Assembly: GCA_017607445.1 (NCBI GenBank)
Contig: JAEVHH010000007.1
Location: forward strand, 1,426,001 to 1,490,000
From: Histoplasma ohiense
Lineage: Eukaryota; Ascomycota; Eurotiomycetes; Onygenales; Ajellomycetaceae
Length of the DNA stretch: 64,000 nt
Reading direction: 5' to 3'
Translations under genes and position numbers: made by a program
The notes under the pieces: model-generated
Database searches by the model: none
What the model saw: the letters and a program-made list of their open reading frames with translations, nothing else
Told to the model about the DNA's origin: nothing
Shown here: positions 37,160 through 48,985 of the stretch, one piece after another
How positions within the stretch are numbered: the stretch's first letter is position 1
Layout of the letters: every line of letters begins with the position of its first letter

Positions 37160-40030
37160 GATAAAAATTAATGAAGATGATGAATGACTAACTGTCTTTC
37201 ATATATATTATGAATTATATAAATGAACAGTAACTCTCTTTGAATTAGTGAATGCTCTGAGTACATTTCAGAAATACATTAACTGAGCTCTACAAGATCT
37301 GCTCAATGAGATTGTCTCAGTATACATGAACAATATCTTGATCTTTACTGATGAATCACTTACTGAGCATTGTAAGTATGTATGACAAGTGCTTGATCAT
37401 CTACAAAAAGCTGAACTGCAAATGAACATTGATAAATGTGACTTTGAGATCAAGTCTACAATCTATCTAGAATTCATCATCAAAGCTGAAAAAGATGTAC
37501 ATATGAATTCTAAGAAGATGAAAGCAATTCTCAACTGAGAGACATTAGTCTTAGTAAAAGAGATTAGAAACTTTCTAGAATTTATCAATTTCTACTGAAG
37601 ATTTATCAAAGACTTCTCTGATATCATACAATCACTGACAGATCTGACTCAGAAAGACACTGTATTTCAATGAACTGATGAAGTGAATGCAGTATTCAAA
37701 AAGCTCAAATGTACATTCACAAACATCTCAATACTGCAATCATTCAATTCAGATAAACATACAATTCTCAAAACAGACATCTCAGATTATATAGTAGATG
37801 AGATACTAATACAATATAATAACAAAAATATTCTACAATCTTGTGTCTTTATTTTGAAAAAGATGTCATCTGCTGAATGCAACTACAAGATCTACAACAA
37901 GAAGCTTCTAGCAATTATATAATATTTCAAGAAATGAAAGTCTGAACTTATAAGTGTTGAGAAGTTTGAGATTGTTATCAATTATAAGAACTTAGAATAC
38001 TTCACAATCATTTATAAATTTATTGAGAGATATATGTATTGATCATTGTTTCTTAGCTGTTTTTCATTCACAATTTGTTATTGATCTGAAGTAGAGAACA
38101 CTCTTGTAGATGCTCTGTTTCACTGAGAATAAGATATATTATCTGATGACTTAGATGACAGATAAAAACACTGAGAGCATTGATTAATCAACTCTGTAAT
38201 TATAGAAAGTTCTACACAATCAGATGAACTCTGTGTATATATTAATCAGTTCTGAGCTCAAGAACCCTTATTCAAAGAATAATGAAGACTAGTAATAGAA
38301 GTAGATGAATTCTGACAGCAAGTCATCAAAGCTGTATAAAGTAAAGCATCTCAATTCCTCACAGATGTATACTCAAAAACAGATATCTCAATATATTCAA
38401 TCAATGATGACAACTGCTTATGCTTTCAAGATAGATGATGAATCTCTGATTCAGAATCTCTACAAACACAGATGTAATAGACGCAACGGAGATATCTATA
38501 TTAGAAAATAGCTATGTGGCGATAGAAGAACACAGAACACGCCAGAATTAATGAGAAGGGACATAGCACACAGCACCATAGACAGCTGTAGAGCATGGTG
38601 ATCATCTATATAATGCTCACTGATATCTGTAGATATTAGAAGATCAGTGATTAGCTTTGAATAATAGAGATTGCTACCTTCTTAACATTCTACATGTGTA
38701 CTTCACACTACTCTCATAATTATACCTACAACCATCTCTTACAACAGATTATGTAAAAAATTCATGACTCACTGATAATTAAACACTCAGAATATAAAAT
38801 TATGTATAACATTATCATCTGAAAATTCTACTGATCAGATATATTGAAAGATATATATCAGTTTTCATACAACTGTGATCACTGCAGCTCAGTGATGATA
38901 TGATGTGAATGTTGAAAAAAGATGCTGAAGTTTCTATCTGTCTTCAACTGAACTTAATGCAATATAGCTATTGATTTTGCAGTTTTCTTACTCAAAAGTG
39001 AAGATTCTATGAATATTCTAGTCATTGTCAACTGACTCAGTAAGAATGTAATATCACAGCTCTGTGATAAGATGAACACTGAAGTAGTTGCAGATGTCTT
39101 TGTCAGAAACTCATTCTATTGTATATATAGTCTGTTTTCATTCATTGTATCAGATAGAGACAGTCAATTCATCAGCACATTCTGAGTCTGTGTATATCAA
39201 TTATTAAGAATTGAATGAAAGTTATCAACAACATATCACTCAGAGACTGATGAAGCTACTGAGAGAATGATACAAACAATAAAGAATATTCTCTGTAAGT
39301 TCTGTAATTACACACAAGACAACTGAAGCAATTTGCTGTCATATACTGAGATTGCAATTAACAGTTGAGATTCTGTTATAACAGATGTAAGCTCATTCTT
39401 TCTTCTATATAGATACAACTTAGAGATTCTAAACTTCTCTGAGATTTTCTGAGAAATCACATATATCTGCAGTTTTATACAGACAGTAGAGAATATTGTG
39501 AATAAGCTGAAGAAAATCTGCAAATGAATAGAAGCTTCAATAATCAGTATTCAGCAAAATTATAAAAATCAAATGAACATCAGAAAAAGTTCTGCAATCT
39601 GATATTATATAGAAGACAAAATCTGACTGAATCTCAAGAATATAAAAACAGATCATCTCTCACATACACTAGATTATCATCACATCAAATATACAGTGAA
39701 AGAAGTGTTAGATATATACAATTATCAACTCAATATTTCATTTAACATCTACAATGTCTTTCATACAAATCTGCTCTGATCCACAGCTGAGAATTCATTT
39801 CTTTCATAGAGAATCTTCAATTGACAGTCATCTGTCATTGTAGAAAAAGACAATAAACTCAAGTGGGAAATCAAAGCAATTCTTGACAATAGAATCAATC
39901 ATCATCACTGTGAATATCTCATTAAATGAGTAGAATACAATTATTCAATCTGAGAATCTACATTTATCTTGAAGAACACTGCTGCTCTCAACATCTACAA
40001 GTTCTTACTTATTTCAGTAGAGAGGGATAA
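37160..40030 (+). pseudogene. Reverse transcriptase to chromodomain segment of the interrupted family-1 copy
   Basis: This continues the frame cut at 25289. The catalytic block near 37320-37345 reads VYMNNILIF, followed by RNase H (37683-37922), integrase and a chromodomain near 39870-40010. It ends at a polypurine tract before LTR 7. It is interrupted by a solo LTR at 38473-38743. It is heavily decayed. Confidence 0.83.
38473..38743 (+). mobile_element. Solo LTR of a third retrotransposon family, decayed copy (271 bp)
   Basis: TGTAATAGAC to CTCTTACA with the perfect 5-bp duplication ACAGA at 38468-38472 and 38744-38748. It is the same length as the fresher copy at 46220-46490. No internal region is present, so it is a solo LTR or a small LTR-like element. 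Which superfamily it belongs to is not visible. Confidence 0.85.
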
Positions 40031-40151
40031 TGTGATGGATTAGCATCTGTTAATAATTAACTTATACAATCAACTCCTCTTCTGCATTCACTCATTTCTG
40101 ACTGTTGTGATTTTGTGTAATTCTCAATGTTCTTCCACTTTGTGCTCTGCA

Positions 40152-41445
40152 TAGACTGGCTGTGTGACCATGCATGAGACTGGGACTAAATATTTCTCCA
40201 GTCCCATTATCAAATTTCTTAGTTCTGGTCCCATATAGTGTTTATTAAATTAGTCACTTTACACTGTTTATATTATAAATCTAGTCTCAGGTCATGTTCT
40301 TCTTATAAATTACTGATTCTGGTCTCATTTGGTCTCATTTTGTTAAAATGGGACCAAATGGGACCATGATTTACCCTATATAGATGATATAATGCTATGA
40401 GTGTTACCAAAAATCATTACCTATCAAAAGAAGTTTAGTGTATTTATGCTCTAGTTCTATTTTGAACTAGTAATGATAGTGATAGATAGATTCGCCGCGG
40501 TAGATAGGTTGGCAGCGATAGATTAGCAGCGATAGATTAGCAGCGATAGATTAGCAGCGATAGATTAGCAGCGATAGATTAGCAGCGATAGATAGATTGG
40601 CAGTGATAGATAGGTTGGCAGCGATAGATTAGCAGTGATAGATAGCTTAGTAGTGAGGGATAGCTTAGCAGCGAGGGATAGATTAGCAGCGATAGATAGA
40701 TTGACAGCGGCGATAGATTAGCAGCGAAAGATAGATTGGCAGCAGCGATAGATTAGCAGCGATAGATTAGCAGCAATAGATTGGCAGCGATAGATAGATT
40801 GGCAGTGGTAGATAAATTGGCAGCGATAGATAGATTCGCCGCGGTAGATAGGTTGGCAGCGATAGATTAGCAGCGATAGATTGACTGTGATAGCTTAGCA
40901 GCGAGGGATAGCTTAGCAGTGAGGGATAGATTGGCAGCGGCGATAGATTAGCAGTGATAGATAGATTAGCAGCGATAGATAGATTGACAGCAGCGATAGA
41001 TTAGCAGCAATAGATAGATTGGCAGTGGTAGATAAATTGGCAGCGATAGATAGATTGGCAGCGATAGCTTAGCAGCGGCGATAGATTAGCAGCAGTAGAT
41101 AGATTGGCAGGGGTAAATTGGTTGACAGCACTAGATAGGGGTGATATCTCCACCAATCATATCATCAGATTGATATCTAAGATATGTATTATATAATCAT
41201 CAGAACAGGACCAAACCTCAGTCAAAATCATAGTCAGTCCCAGATCATATTCTTATTTTTGATAGTCAGTCACTTTACATGAAATATCAAGATTTATTAG
41301 TCTTATTTCACTCATGTTCTAATAATTCTAGTCACTTTACACTCTCATTCTGATTCTGATCCCACTGAAAATCACGTCAAGAAATGGACTGAGACCAAAT
41401 CAAACCAAATCAAACATGAAATTCATGATCTCATCAGCCAGTCTA
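40152..41445 (+). mobile_element. hAT-derived non-autonomous element, copy 2
   Basis: TAGACTGGCTGTGTGACC to CAGCCAGTCTA, with the perfect 8-bp duplication GCTCTGCA at 40144-40151 and 41446-41453. The subterminal sequences match the complete hAT, including the palindrome (about 40325-40365) and the GGTAA...TTTTGGTAACAC motif (40401-40421, reverse). The centre (about 40490-41130) is a minisatellite of GCAGCGATAGATTA units. It has no coding capacity and would need the hAT transposase to move. Confidence 0.94.
40490..41130 (+). repeat. Minisatellite of GCAGCGATAGATTA units
   Basis: About 640 bases of 13-18 bp units, GCAGCGATAGATTA or TTGGCAGCGATAGATAGA, arranged in irregular higher-order blocks, with many intact CpGs. 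It is the reverse complement of the array at 7850-8500. Confidence 0.9.
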
Positions 41446-41867
41446 GCTCTGCACTTGTGTAGTCTCTAACAATTCTTTTATATAACTTCTAACATTCTTC
41501 TACTCTGTGTTCCACACTTGTGTAGTTTCTAACAATTTTTTCATATAACTCTCAATAATTCTTCTGTTTCATACTCTGCACTTATATAGTTTTTAATGAT
41601 TCTTCTGTGTAGCTCTCAATAATTCTTCTGTCTCACACTCTGCATTTGTGTAGTTTCTAATGATTCTTTCATATAGCTCTTAACATTCTTTCACTCTGTG
41701 CTTCACTGTGAAGCAGTTTCTGATATTCTTCTGTTTTGAATTTCTCTCTATAAGAACTCTCTTTGTACAATCTTTTCTTCTGATTTCTTTTCTCTTTCTT
41801 TTCTTAATCAATTTGTAATCTGTAATTAGAATAGTATCAAATCGTTAATCGAAGTACGCTCATTACA

Positions 41868-42573
41868 GAAACAATCTACTGTCATATACTGAGATTGTGA
41901 TTAATGATTGAGATTTCACTACAACAGATGTAAGCTCATTTTTTCTTCTATATGAATATAACTTAGAGATTCTGAACTTTCTCAAGACTTCTCAAGAAAC
42001 CATGTATATTCACAGTTTCATACAGATGACAGAGAACATTATGAGTAAGCTGAAGAAAGTCTATAAATAAGCAGAAGCTTCAATAATCAGCATTCAGTAA
42101 GATTATAAAAATCAGACAAATATTAGAAGAAGTTCTGTGATCTGATATTATATAGAAAACAAAATCTGACTGAATCTCAAGAACATAAAAATAGATCATT
42201 TTTTATATACACTGAATTACTATCACATCAAATATACAGTGAAGAAAGTGTTAGATATATATAATTATCAACTCAACACTTCATCTGACATCCACAATAT
42301 CTTTCATATGAATCTGCTTCAACTCACAGCTGAGGATTCATTTCTCTCACAGAGAATCTTCAATTGACAGTCATTTATCATTGTAGAAGAAGATAATGAA
42401 TTCAAATGAGAAATTAAAACAATTCTTGACAATAGAATCAATCACTGCTGTCACAAATATCTCATCAAATAAGTAGAATACAATTGTTCAATCTGAGAAC
42501 TCACATCTGTCTTGAAGAACACTGCCACTCTCAACATCTACAAGTTCTCACTCACTCTGATAGAGAGGGATAA
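41868..42573 (+). pseudogene. 3' end of integrase and chromodomain from another family-1 copy
   Basis: This begins mid-integrase and runs through a chromodomain (about 42400-42540) to a polypurine tract and LTR 8. It duplicates part of 37160-40030, so it belongs to a different copy, whose upstream part is not contiguous here. Confidence 0.8.
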
Positions 42574-43170
42574 TGTGATGAATTAGTATCTATTAGTAAT
42601 TAACTTACACAATCAACTTCTCTTCTGCACTCACTTATTTCTGACTGTTGTGATCTTATATAACTCTCAATGTTCTTTCATTTTATGCTCTGTGTTTATA
42701 TAGTTTCTAATGATTCTTCTGTGTAACTCTTAATGTTCTTCTGCTTTGTGCTTTGTATTTGTATAGTCTCTAACAATTCTTCTATGTAGCTTCTAATATT
42801 TTTTTACTCTGTATTCTGCATTCATATAGTCTCTAATGATTCTTCTGTGTAGTTTTTAATGTTCTCTTATTCTGTGTTCTGTGCTCATATAGTTTCTAAT
42901 GATTCTTCTGTGTAGCTCTCAATGATTCTTTCATTTCACATTCTGTGCTTGTGTAGTTTCTAATAATTCTTCTGTGTAGCTTTTAATATTCTTCCACTCT
43001 GTGCTTCACTGTGAAGTGACTTCTGATATTCTTCTGCTCTGAATTTCTCTCTATAAGAACTCTTTTTGTACAATCTTTTCTTCAGATTTCCTTTCTCTTT
43101 CTTTTCTTAATCAATTCATAATCTGTAATTAGAATAGTATCAAATCGTTAATTGAAGTACGTCTGTTACA
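42574..43170 (+). repeat. Family-1 Gypsy LTR 8 (597 bp)
   Basis: TGTGATGAATTAG to CTGTTACA, with the five-unit structure shared only with LTR 2 (16162-16758). These two are probably the ends of one outer element that was later rearranged. Confidence 0.85.
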
Positions 43171-43559
43171 GTTAGCATTTATTAGTAGTTAACTTACACA
43201 ATCAACTTCTTTTCTGCATCTACTCATCTCTGTTATTGCACTCTGCACTTGTGTAGTCTCTAACAATTCTTCTGTGTAATCTCTTCTGTTTCATACTCTG
43301 TATTTGTGTAGTTCTAACAATTCTTCTATATAATTTTCAATGTTCTTTCACTCTGTGCTTCACTCTATGCTTCACTGTGAAATGACTTCTGATTTTCTTT
43401 CATTTCAATCTCTTCTTTGTAAGAATTTTTTTTGTATGATCTTTTCTTCTGATCTCTTTTCTCTTTCTTTTCTTAATCAATTTGTAATCTGTATTCAGAA
43501 TAGTGTTAGATTATTAATTGAAGTACATCTGTTATATTATGAATTGATTCATCTGTGTT
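43171..43559 (+). repeat. Variant family-1 LTR fragment and leader
   Basis: This starts GTTAGCATTTATTAGTAG, lacking the first bases of the LTR, and has fewer 63-bp units than the other LTRs. It ends around 43530 and is followed by the start of the internal leader. It resembles the fragment at 53725-53817 and marks a related subfamily. Confidence 0.7.
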
Positions 43560-43735
43560 TAGACTGGCTGATGAGATCATAAATTTCATGTTTGATTTGA
43601 TTTAATTTGATCTCAGTCCATTTCTTGATGTGATTTTCAGTGGAATCAGAATCAGAATGAGAGTGTAAAGAGATCAAAATTTTCAGAAATGAAGTGTAAA
43701 AGAATCAAATTTAGATCTAATATAACTATTGTAAT
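43560..43735 (-). mobile_element. End fragment of a hAT element
   Basis: It starts TAGACTGGCTGATGAGATC and matches the transposase-side end of the complete hAT for about 175 bases, then stops matching. It is inserted in the Gypsy leader. Neither the other end nor a duplication was found nearby. Confidence 0.75.
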
Positions 43736-44123
43736 AATTTCAGCTTATTATTCTTCTGTGGTGTACATCACTCTCTATTAATCAAGAATGATGTATGTTA
43801 TCATACTAGTTATTTTGTATAAGAAGAGCTGCAAAGCTTAGAAGCTTTGAACAACTCAAGCAATCTTTGAATCATATCTAATAGTATATCTAAATTGAAA
43901 AGAGTATATACTTTTGAGAATGTGATAATTTCATCTATAATATGAGTTGTAGTTATTATGTCAGTGTGATCATTTCTACACTCTAGAGTTTGATTGTATG
44001 AATGAATGATGAAGTTGAAACACTTCTGATTGAAAAATTGATAGCAGACAACTCATCATTATATATAAGATGAGCTGAGAATATAGAAAAATGATGTAAA
44101 GATGAATAATAATTCAAAGAATC
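43736..44123. other. Unassigned decayed sequence
   Basis: AT-rich, with a plus-strand frame broken by many TGA codons. Probably an old transposon coding region, but I recognise no motif. Confidence 0.35.
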
Positions 44124-44360
44124 TGTAAGATGTAGTGACAGTGTGAAGAGTAACAGTAGAAGATAGTTTATAGCATAGCAGAGATAATAGTAATATATTG
44201 TAGAGTGTAGTGTAGTAGTATAATGTAGCTAATCACTAAGAAAGAAAAGAAAGAGAAAGAAGATATGCAAAATACATACATTGATATATATATACATGTA
44301 GAAATAGCAGTAGTGAGAGTATAATGAAAAGAGGCAAGAATAAGCAAAGATAATATAATG
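44124..44360 (-). repeat. Family-2 Gypsy LTR fragment
   Basis: This matches the LTR at 4800-5072 from TGTAAGATGTAG onward and is truncated at AAGATAATA, missing the last 30 or so bases. It is not attached to a family-2 internal region. Confidence 0.75.
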
Positions 44361-44369
44361 TGACAGATT

Positions 44370-44902
44370 TGTAACGGGCGTACTTCGATTAACAATCTAG
44401 CACTATTCTAATACAGATTACGAATTGATTAAGAAAAGAAAGAGAAAAGAAATCAGAAGAAAAAATCATACAAAGAGAGTTCTTATAGAGAAAAGTTTGA
44501 GACAGAAGAATATCAGAAGCCACTCCACAGTGAAGCACAGAGCAAAAGAACATTAAGAGATACATATAAGAATCATTAGAAACTATATAAGTGCAGAGTA
44601 TAAAATGAGAAAATCATTGAGAGCTATACAGAAGAATTGTTAGAGACTATACAAATATAGAACACAAAGTGAAAGAATGTAAGAAACTATACAGAAGAAT
44701 CATTAGAGACTACACAAATGTGAAATATGAAGTGAAAGAATATTAAGAGCTACACAGAAGAATTGTTAGAGACTATACAAGTGTGAAGCACAGAGCAGAA
44801 GAATATCAAGAGTTATATGAGATCATAATAATCAGAAATAAGTGAATGTAGAAGAGAAGTTGATTGTATAAGTTAATTACTAATAAATACTAATCCATCA
44901 CA
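44370..44902 (-). repeat. 3' LTR of the inverted Gypsy (LTR 9)
   Basis: On the minus strand TGTGATGG to CGCCCGTTACA. The outer tip keeps the CpG-rich form seen in LTR 6. Confidence 0.88.
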
Positions 44903-44915
44903 TTATCCCCCTCTA

Positions 44916-47900
44916 CTGAGATGAGTGAGGACTCATAGATGTTGAGAGTGATGATGTTCTTCAAAATGAACACAGATTTCCAGATCAGACAATTGTATTC
45001 TATTCATTTGACAAAATATTCACAGCAGCAGCAGTTGATTCTATTGTCAAGAATTGCTTCAATTTCTCATTCAAGTTCATTATCTTCTTCTACAATGACA
45101 GATGACTGTTAATCAGAGATTCTTTGTGAGAAGAATGGATTCTCAGCTGCAGATCAGAGCAGGTTTATATAAAAGATGTTATAAATATCAGATAAGATGT
45201 CAAGTCAATAATCATGTATATCTAGCACTTTCTTCACTGTATATTTGATATGATGATAATCTAGTGTACATAAGAAGCAGTTCATTCTTATATTCTTGAA
45301 ATTCAGTCAGACTTTGTTTTTTATATAATATTGAATTGCAGAACTTCTTTTGATGTTCATTTAATTCTCATAATTTTGTTGAACACTGATTATTGAAGCT
45401 TTTATTCATTCACAGACTTTCTTCAACTTACTCACAATGTTCTCTGCTGTCTGTATGAGGCTGTGAGTGTATGCAGTTTCTCAGAGAGTTTCAGAGAAGT
45501 TCAGAATCTCTAAGTTATATCTGTGTAGAAGAAAGAATGAGCTTACATCTGTTGTAGCAGAATCTCAATTGTTAATCACAATCTCAGCATGTGACAGCAG
45601 ATTGTTTCAGTTGTCTTGTACATAATTGCAGAACTTACAGAAAATATTCTTTACTATTTGTATCATTTTCTCAGTAGCTTCATCAGTCTCTGAGTGATAC
45701 ACTGTTGATAACTTTCATTCAATTCTTAGTAATTGATATACACAGGCTCAGAGTGCACTGATGAATTGACTGTCTCTATCTGACACAATGAATGAAGACA
45801 GACTGTGTATATGATAGAATGAGTTTCTGATGAAGACATCTGCAACTACTTTGATATTCATCTTGTCACAGAGCTGTAGTATTACACTCTTACTGAGTTG
45901 ATCAACAATGACTAGAATGTTTATAGAATTTTCACTTTTGAGTAAGAAAACTGCAAAATCAATAGCTATATTGCATCAAATTCAGTTGAAGACAGATAGA
46001 GACTTCAGCATCTCTTTTCAGCATTCATATCATATCATCACTGAGTCACAGTGATCACAGTTGTATACAAATCAGTGTATGTTTTTTGATATATCTGATC
46101 AGTAGAATTCTCAGACAACAATGTTGTATATGATTTTGTATTCTGAATGCTCAGTTATCAGCAAGTCATGAATTTCTTGTATGATCTATATTCATAGAGA
46201 TTCTAAATCAGAAACTCATTGTAATAGGCGCAACGGAGATATCTATATTAGGAAATAGCTATGTGGCGATAGAAGAACACAGAACACGCCAGAATTAATG
46301 AAGAGGGACATAGCGCACGGCACCATAGGCGGCCGTAGCGCGTGGTGGTCGCCTATATAATGCTCGCTGATATCCGTAGATATTAGGAGATCAGCGATTA
46401 GCTTTGAATAATAGAGATTGCTACCTTCTTAACATCCTACGTGCGTACTTCACACTACTCCCATAATTATACCTACAACCACCTCTTACAATTCATCATC
46501 TATCTCAAAAGTGTAAGTGATTGTCATTATTGATTGAATATGCTGAGATATTCATTCTTGAGTATACATCTGTGGGAAATCAAGATGCTTTACTTTATAC
46601 AGCTTCAGTGACTTGCTGTCAGAATTCATCTGCTTCTGTCACTAGTCTTCATTGTTCTTCAAGTGAGGATTCTTGAGCTCAGAACTGATTGATATGTATA
46701 TGGGATTCATTTGATTGTGTAGAACTTTCTATAATTGCAGAGTCAATTAATCAATGCTCTCAGTGTTTTCATCTGTCATCTAAGTCATCAGATGATATAT
46801 CTTATTCTCAGCAGAACAGAGCATTCACAAGAGTGTTCTCTACTTCAGATTGATAATAAATTGTGAATGAAAAACAGCTAAGAAACAATGATCAATGCAT
46901 ATATCTCTCAGTGAGCTTATGAATGATTGTGAAGTATTCTAAGTTCTTATGATCAGTAACAATTTCAAACTTCTCAACACTCATAAGTTCAGACTTTCAT
47001 TCTTCAAAGCATTGTATGATTGCTAGAAGCTTTTTGTCATAGATCTTGTAGTTGCATTCAGCAGACAACATCTTTTTTGAAATGAAGACACAGAGTTGTA
47101 GAACATCTTCATTATCATATTATATTAGTGCTTCATCTACTATATAATCTGAGGCATCTGTTTCAAGAATTGTATGCTTATCTGAATCAAATGATTGCAG
47201 TATCAAGATGCTTGTGAATATATGCTTCAGCTTTTTAAATACTGCATCTGCTTTGTCAGTTCATTGAAATATGATGTCTTTCTGAATCAGATTCATCAGT
47301 GATTGTATGATATTGAAGAAGTTTTTGATGAATCTTCAGTAGAAGTTGACAAATTCTAGAAAGCTTCTAGTCTCTTTTACTGAGACTGATGTCTCTCAGT
47401 TGAGAATTGCTTCCATCTTCTTAGAATTCATGCATATGTCTTTTTCAGCTTTGATTATGAATTCTAGATAGATTATAGAGTTGGTTTCAAAGTTGCATTT
47501 GTCAATATTCATCTGCAGTTCAGCTTTTTATAGATGATCAAGCACTTGTTGTATGTGCTTGCAGTGCTCAGTGAGCAATTCATTGATGAAGATCAGAATA
47601 TCATTCATGTACACTAAGATGATCTCATTGAGCAGATCTTGTAGAGCTCAGTTAATGTATTTCTGAAATGTGCTCAGAGTGTTCACTAATTCAAAGAGAG
47701 TCACTGTTCATTCATATAATCCATAACATGTATAAAAAGCAGTTAGTCATTCATCATCTTCATTAATCCTTATCTTATAGAAGATCACAGAGATGTCAAG
47801 CTTTGTAAATCATTTTATTTTTTCTATTCATTCAAATATTTTGTTGATGAGTGGAAGAAAGTATCAGTTCTTTCATGTGATCTTATTGAGTTCTTGATAG

Positions 47901-48985
47901 TCAACACAGAATCATAAGCCTACTTCTGATTTCTTTGCAAATAGTACAGATACTGCAGTGGATGAGTTGCTAATATGAATGAAGTCTTTATTCAGTAGTT
48001 CATTGAGTGTTTTTTGTAGAATGAGAAGCTTGTTGTATGATATACTGTAGAGAGAATCTCAGAGAGATTGCAGATTCTTATCATTCTTTTTGATGAGCTT
48101 GATTGTATGATCTATACTGAGTTTTTGATGAGAAGAAAGCTTTTCAGCTTCTTTCTCATTGAACACATCTGTGAAGTCTTTGTATGATTTGAGTAGTTTT
48201 TTGTGTGATTTCTTGAGATCTTTGAGTTCTAGCTTCTCTAATGCTTTTTTGATATTCATTATACTAGCAGTGAACACTTGGACATTCTTCTTCTCATATA
48301 CTTAACAGATTAGTAGTTTGTACACTTTCACTGATATCTGAATGAGATCAGCAGTTCTATTGACATTCTTCTCATAAACACAGTCATCTTCTGAGAAAAT
48401 AAGACAGTGGTTGTATATGTTCAACAAGATTTCAAATTCTGTGAGTTATGATAGACTGAGTATTAAGTCATACTCAAGATTTTGTATTTTATATGTATAT
48501 ATGTTCTTTTTCTTGTGTTCTTCTACATTGACATTAAATCTTATCATGTTGCAGAAGGTGGATTCTCTGAGGTCATTAAATTCACTGAGCTTACACAGCT
48601 TGAAAAAGAGAATATACTGAAGCTTATGCTTCTCAATCAGCTGAGTGTCTATAAGAGCATAATGAAGAAAACCACTGTCTATCATTGCTTGTACATTGAC
48701 TAGGCTATTTACAATGATAGAGATCATGATTGTGTTCACTTGCATCTTCTGCTCAAATCTCCAGCTAGCTTTCTGCTTCTTGAGCTTTCATCTGTGTTTT
48801 AGAGTGAGAGCTCATCTTTTCCCTGTTCTTGTCTATCTGCAGATGACACAGTGTTCACACATGTGAGAGATTTACTCAGAGTGATTGTATTTGAACATTG
48901 ATTTGTGAAGTGCTCTGACTTGTTGCAGTGTATGCAGACTTCTCTGATGATTCAGTCAGCAGTGTTCTTTTCTGAGATATTGAAA
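44916..48985 (-). pseudogene. gag end and pol relic of the inverted Gypsy
   Basis: On the minus strand: a zinc-knuckle remnant at about 48955-48890, protease at 48660-48690 (AMIDSGF), the protease-to-RT linker at 48277-48059 with the HTIKLIKKN entry, and reverse transcriptase to about 47560 with the MNDILIF block. RNase H is near 47200-47000, the integrase HHCC finger near 46150-46040, the core to 45400 and the chromodomain near 45080-44940. TGA stops are distributed as in the other copies. Confidence 0.83.
46220..46490 (+). mobile_element. Solo LTR of the third family, fresher copy (271 bp)
   Basis: TGTAATAGGCGC to CTCTTACA. It keeps about 20 CpG/CpC sites that are mutated in the copy at 38473. 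The flanks (CTCAT before, ATTCA after) do not form a perfect 5-bp repeat, but the surrounding sequence shows that ACTCAT/ATTCAT is a duplicated segment. Confidence 0.82.

Larger units (their letters stand above)
40031..41867 (+). repeat. Family-1 Gypsy LTR 7, split by a hAT-derived element
   Basis: The LTR starts after a polypurine tract at 40031 and ends TCATTACA at 41867. Without the insertion it is about 535 bp, the short class. It is followed by GAAAC and the interior of another copy, not by a duplication matching any left flank. Confidence 0.85.
44370..48985 (-). mobile_element. Inverted, 5'-truncated family-1 Gypsy
   Basis: 3' LTR at 44370-44902 (533 bp), the complement of the polypurine tract at 44903-44915, then chromodomain, integrase, RNase H, reverse transcriptase, protease and gag up to the zinc knuckle near 48900. 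The 5' LTR and gag start are missing. The truncation lies near 48985 next to a Tc1/mariner relic. A solo LTR interrupts the integrase. Confidence 0.88.

Noticed and set aside
48411..48703. Plus-strand open frames
   Set aside because: Antisense to the protease region of the inverted Gypsy. The same shadow appears at the equivalent place in other copies (for example 12638-12859).
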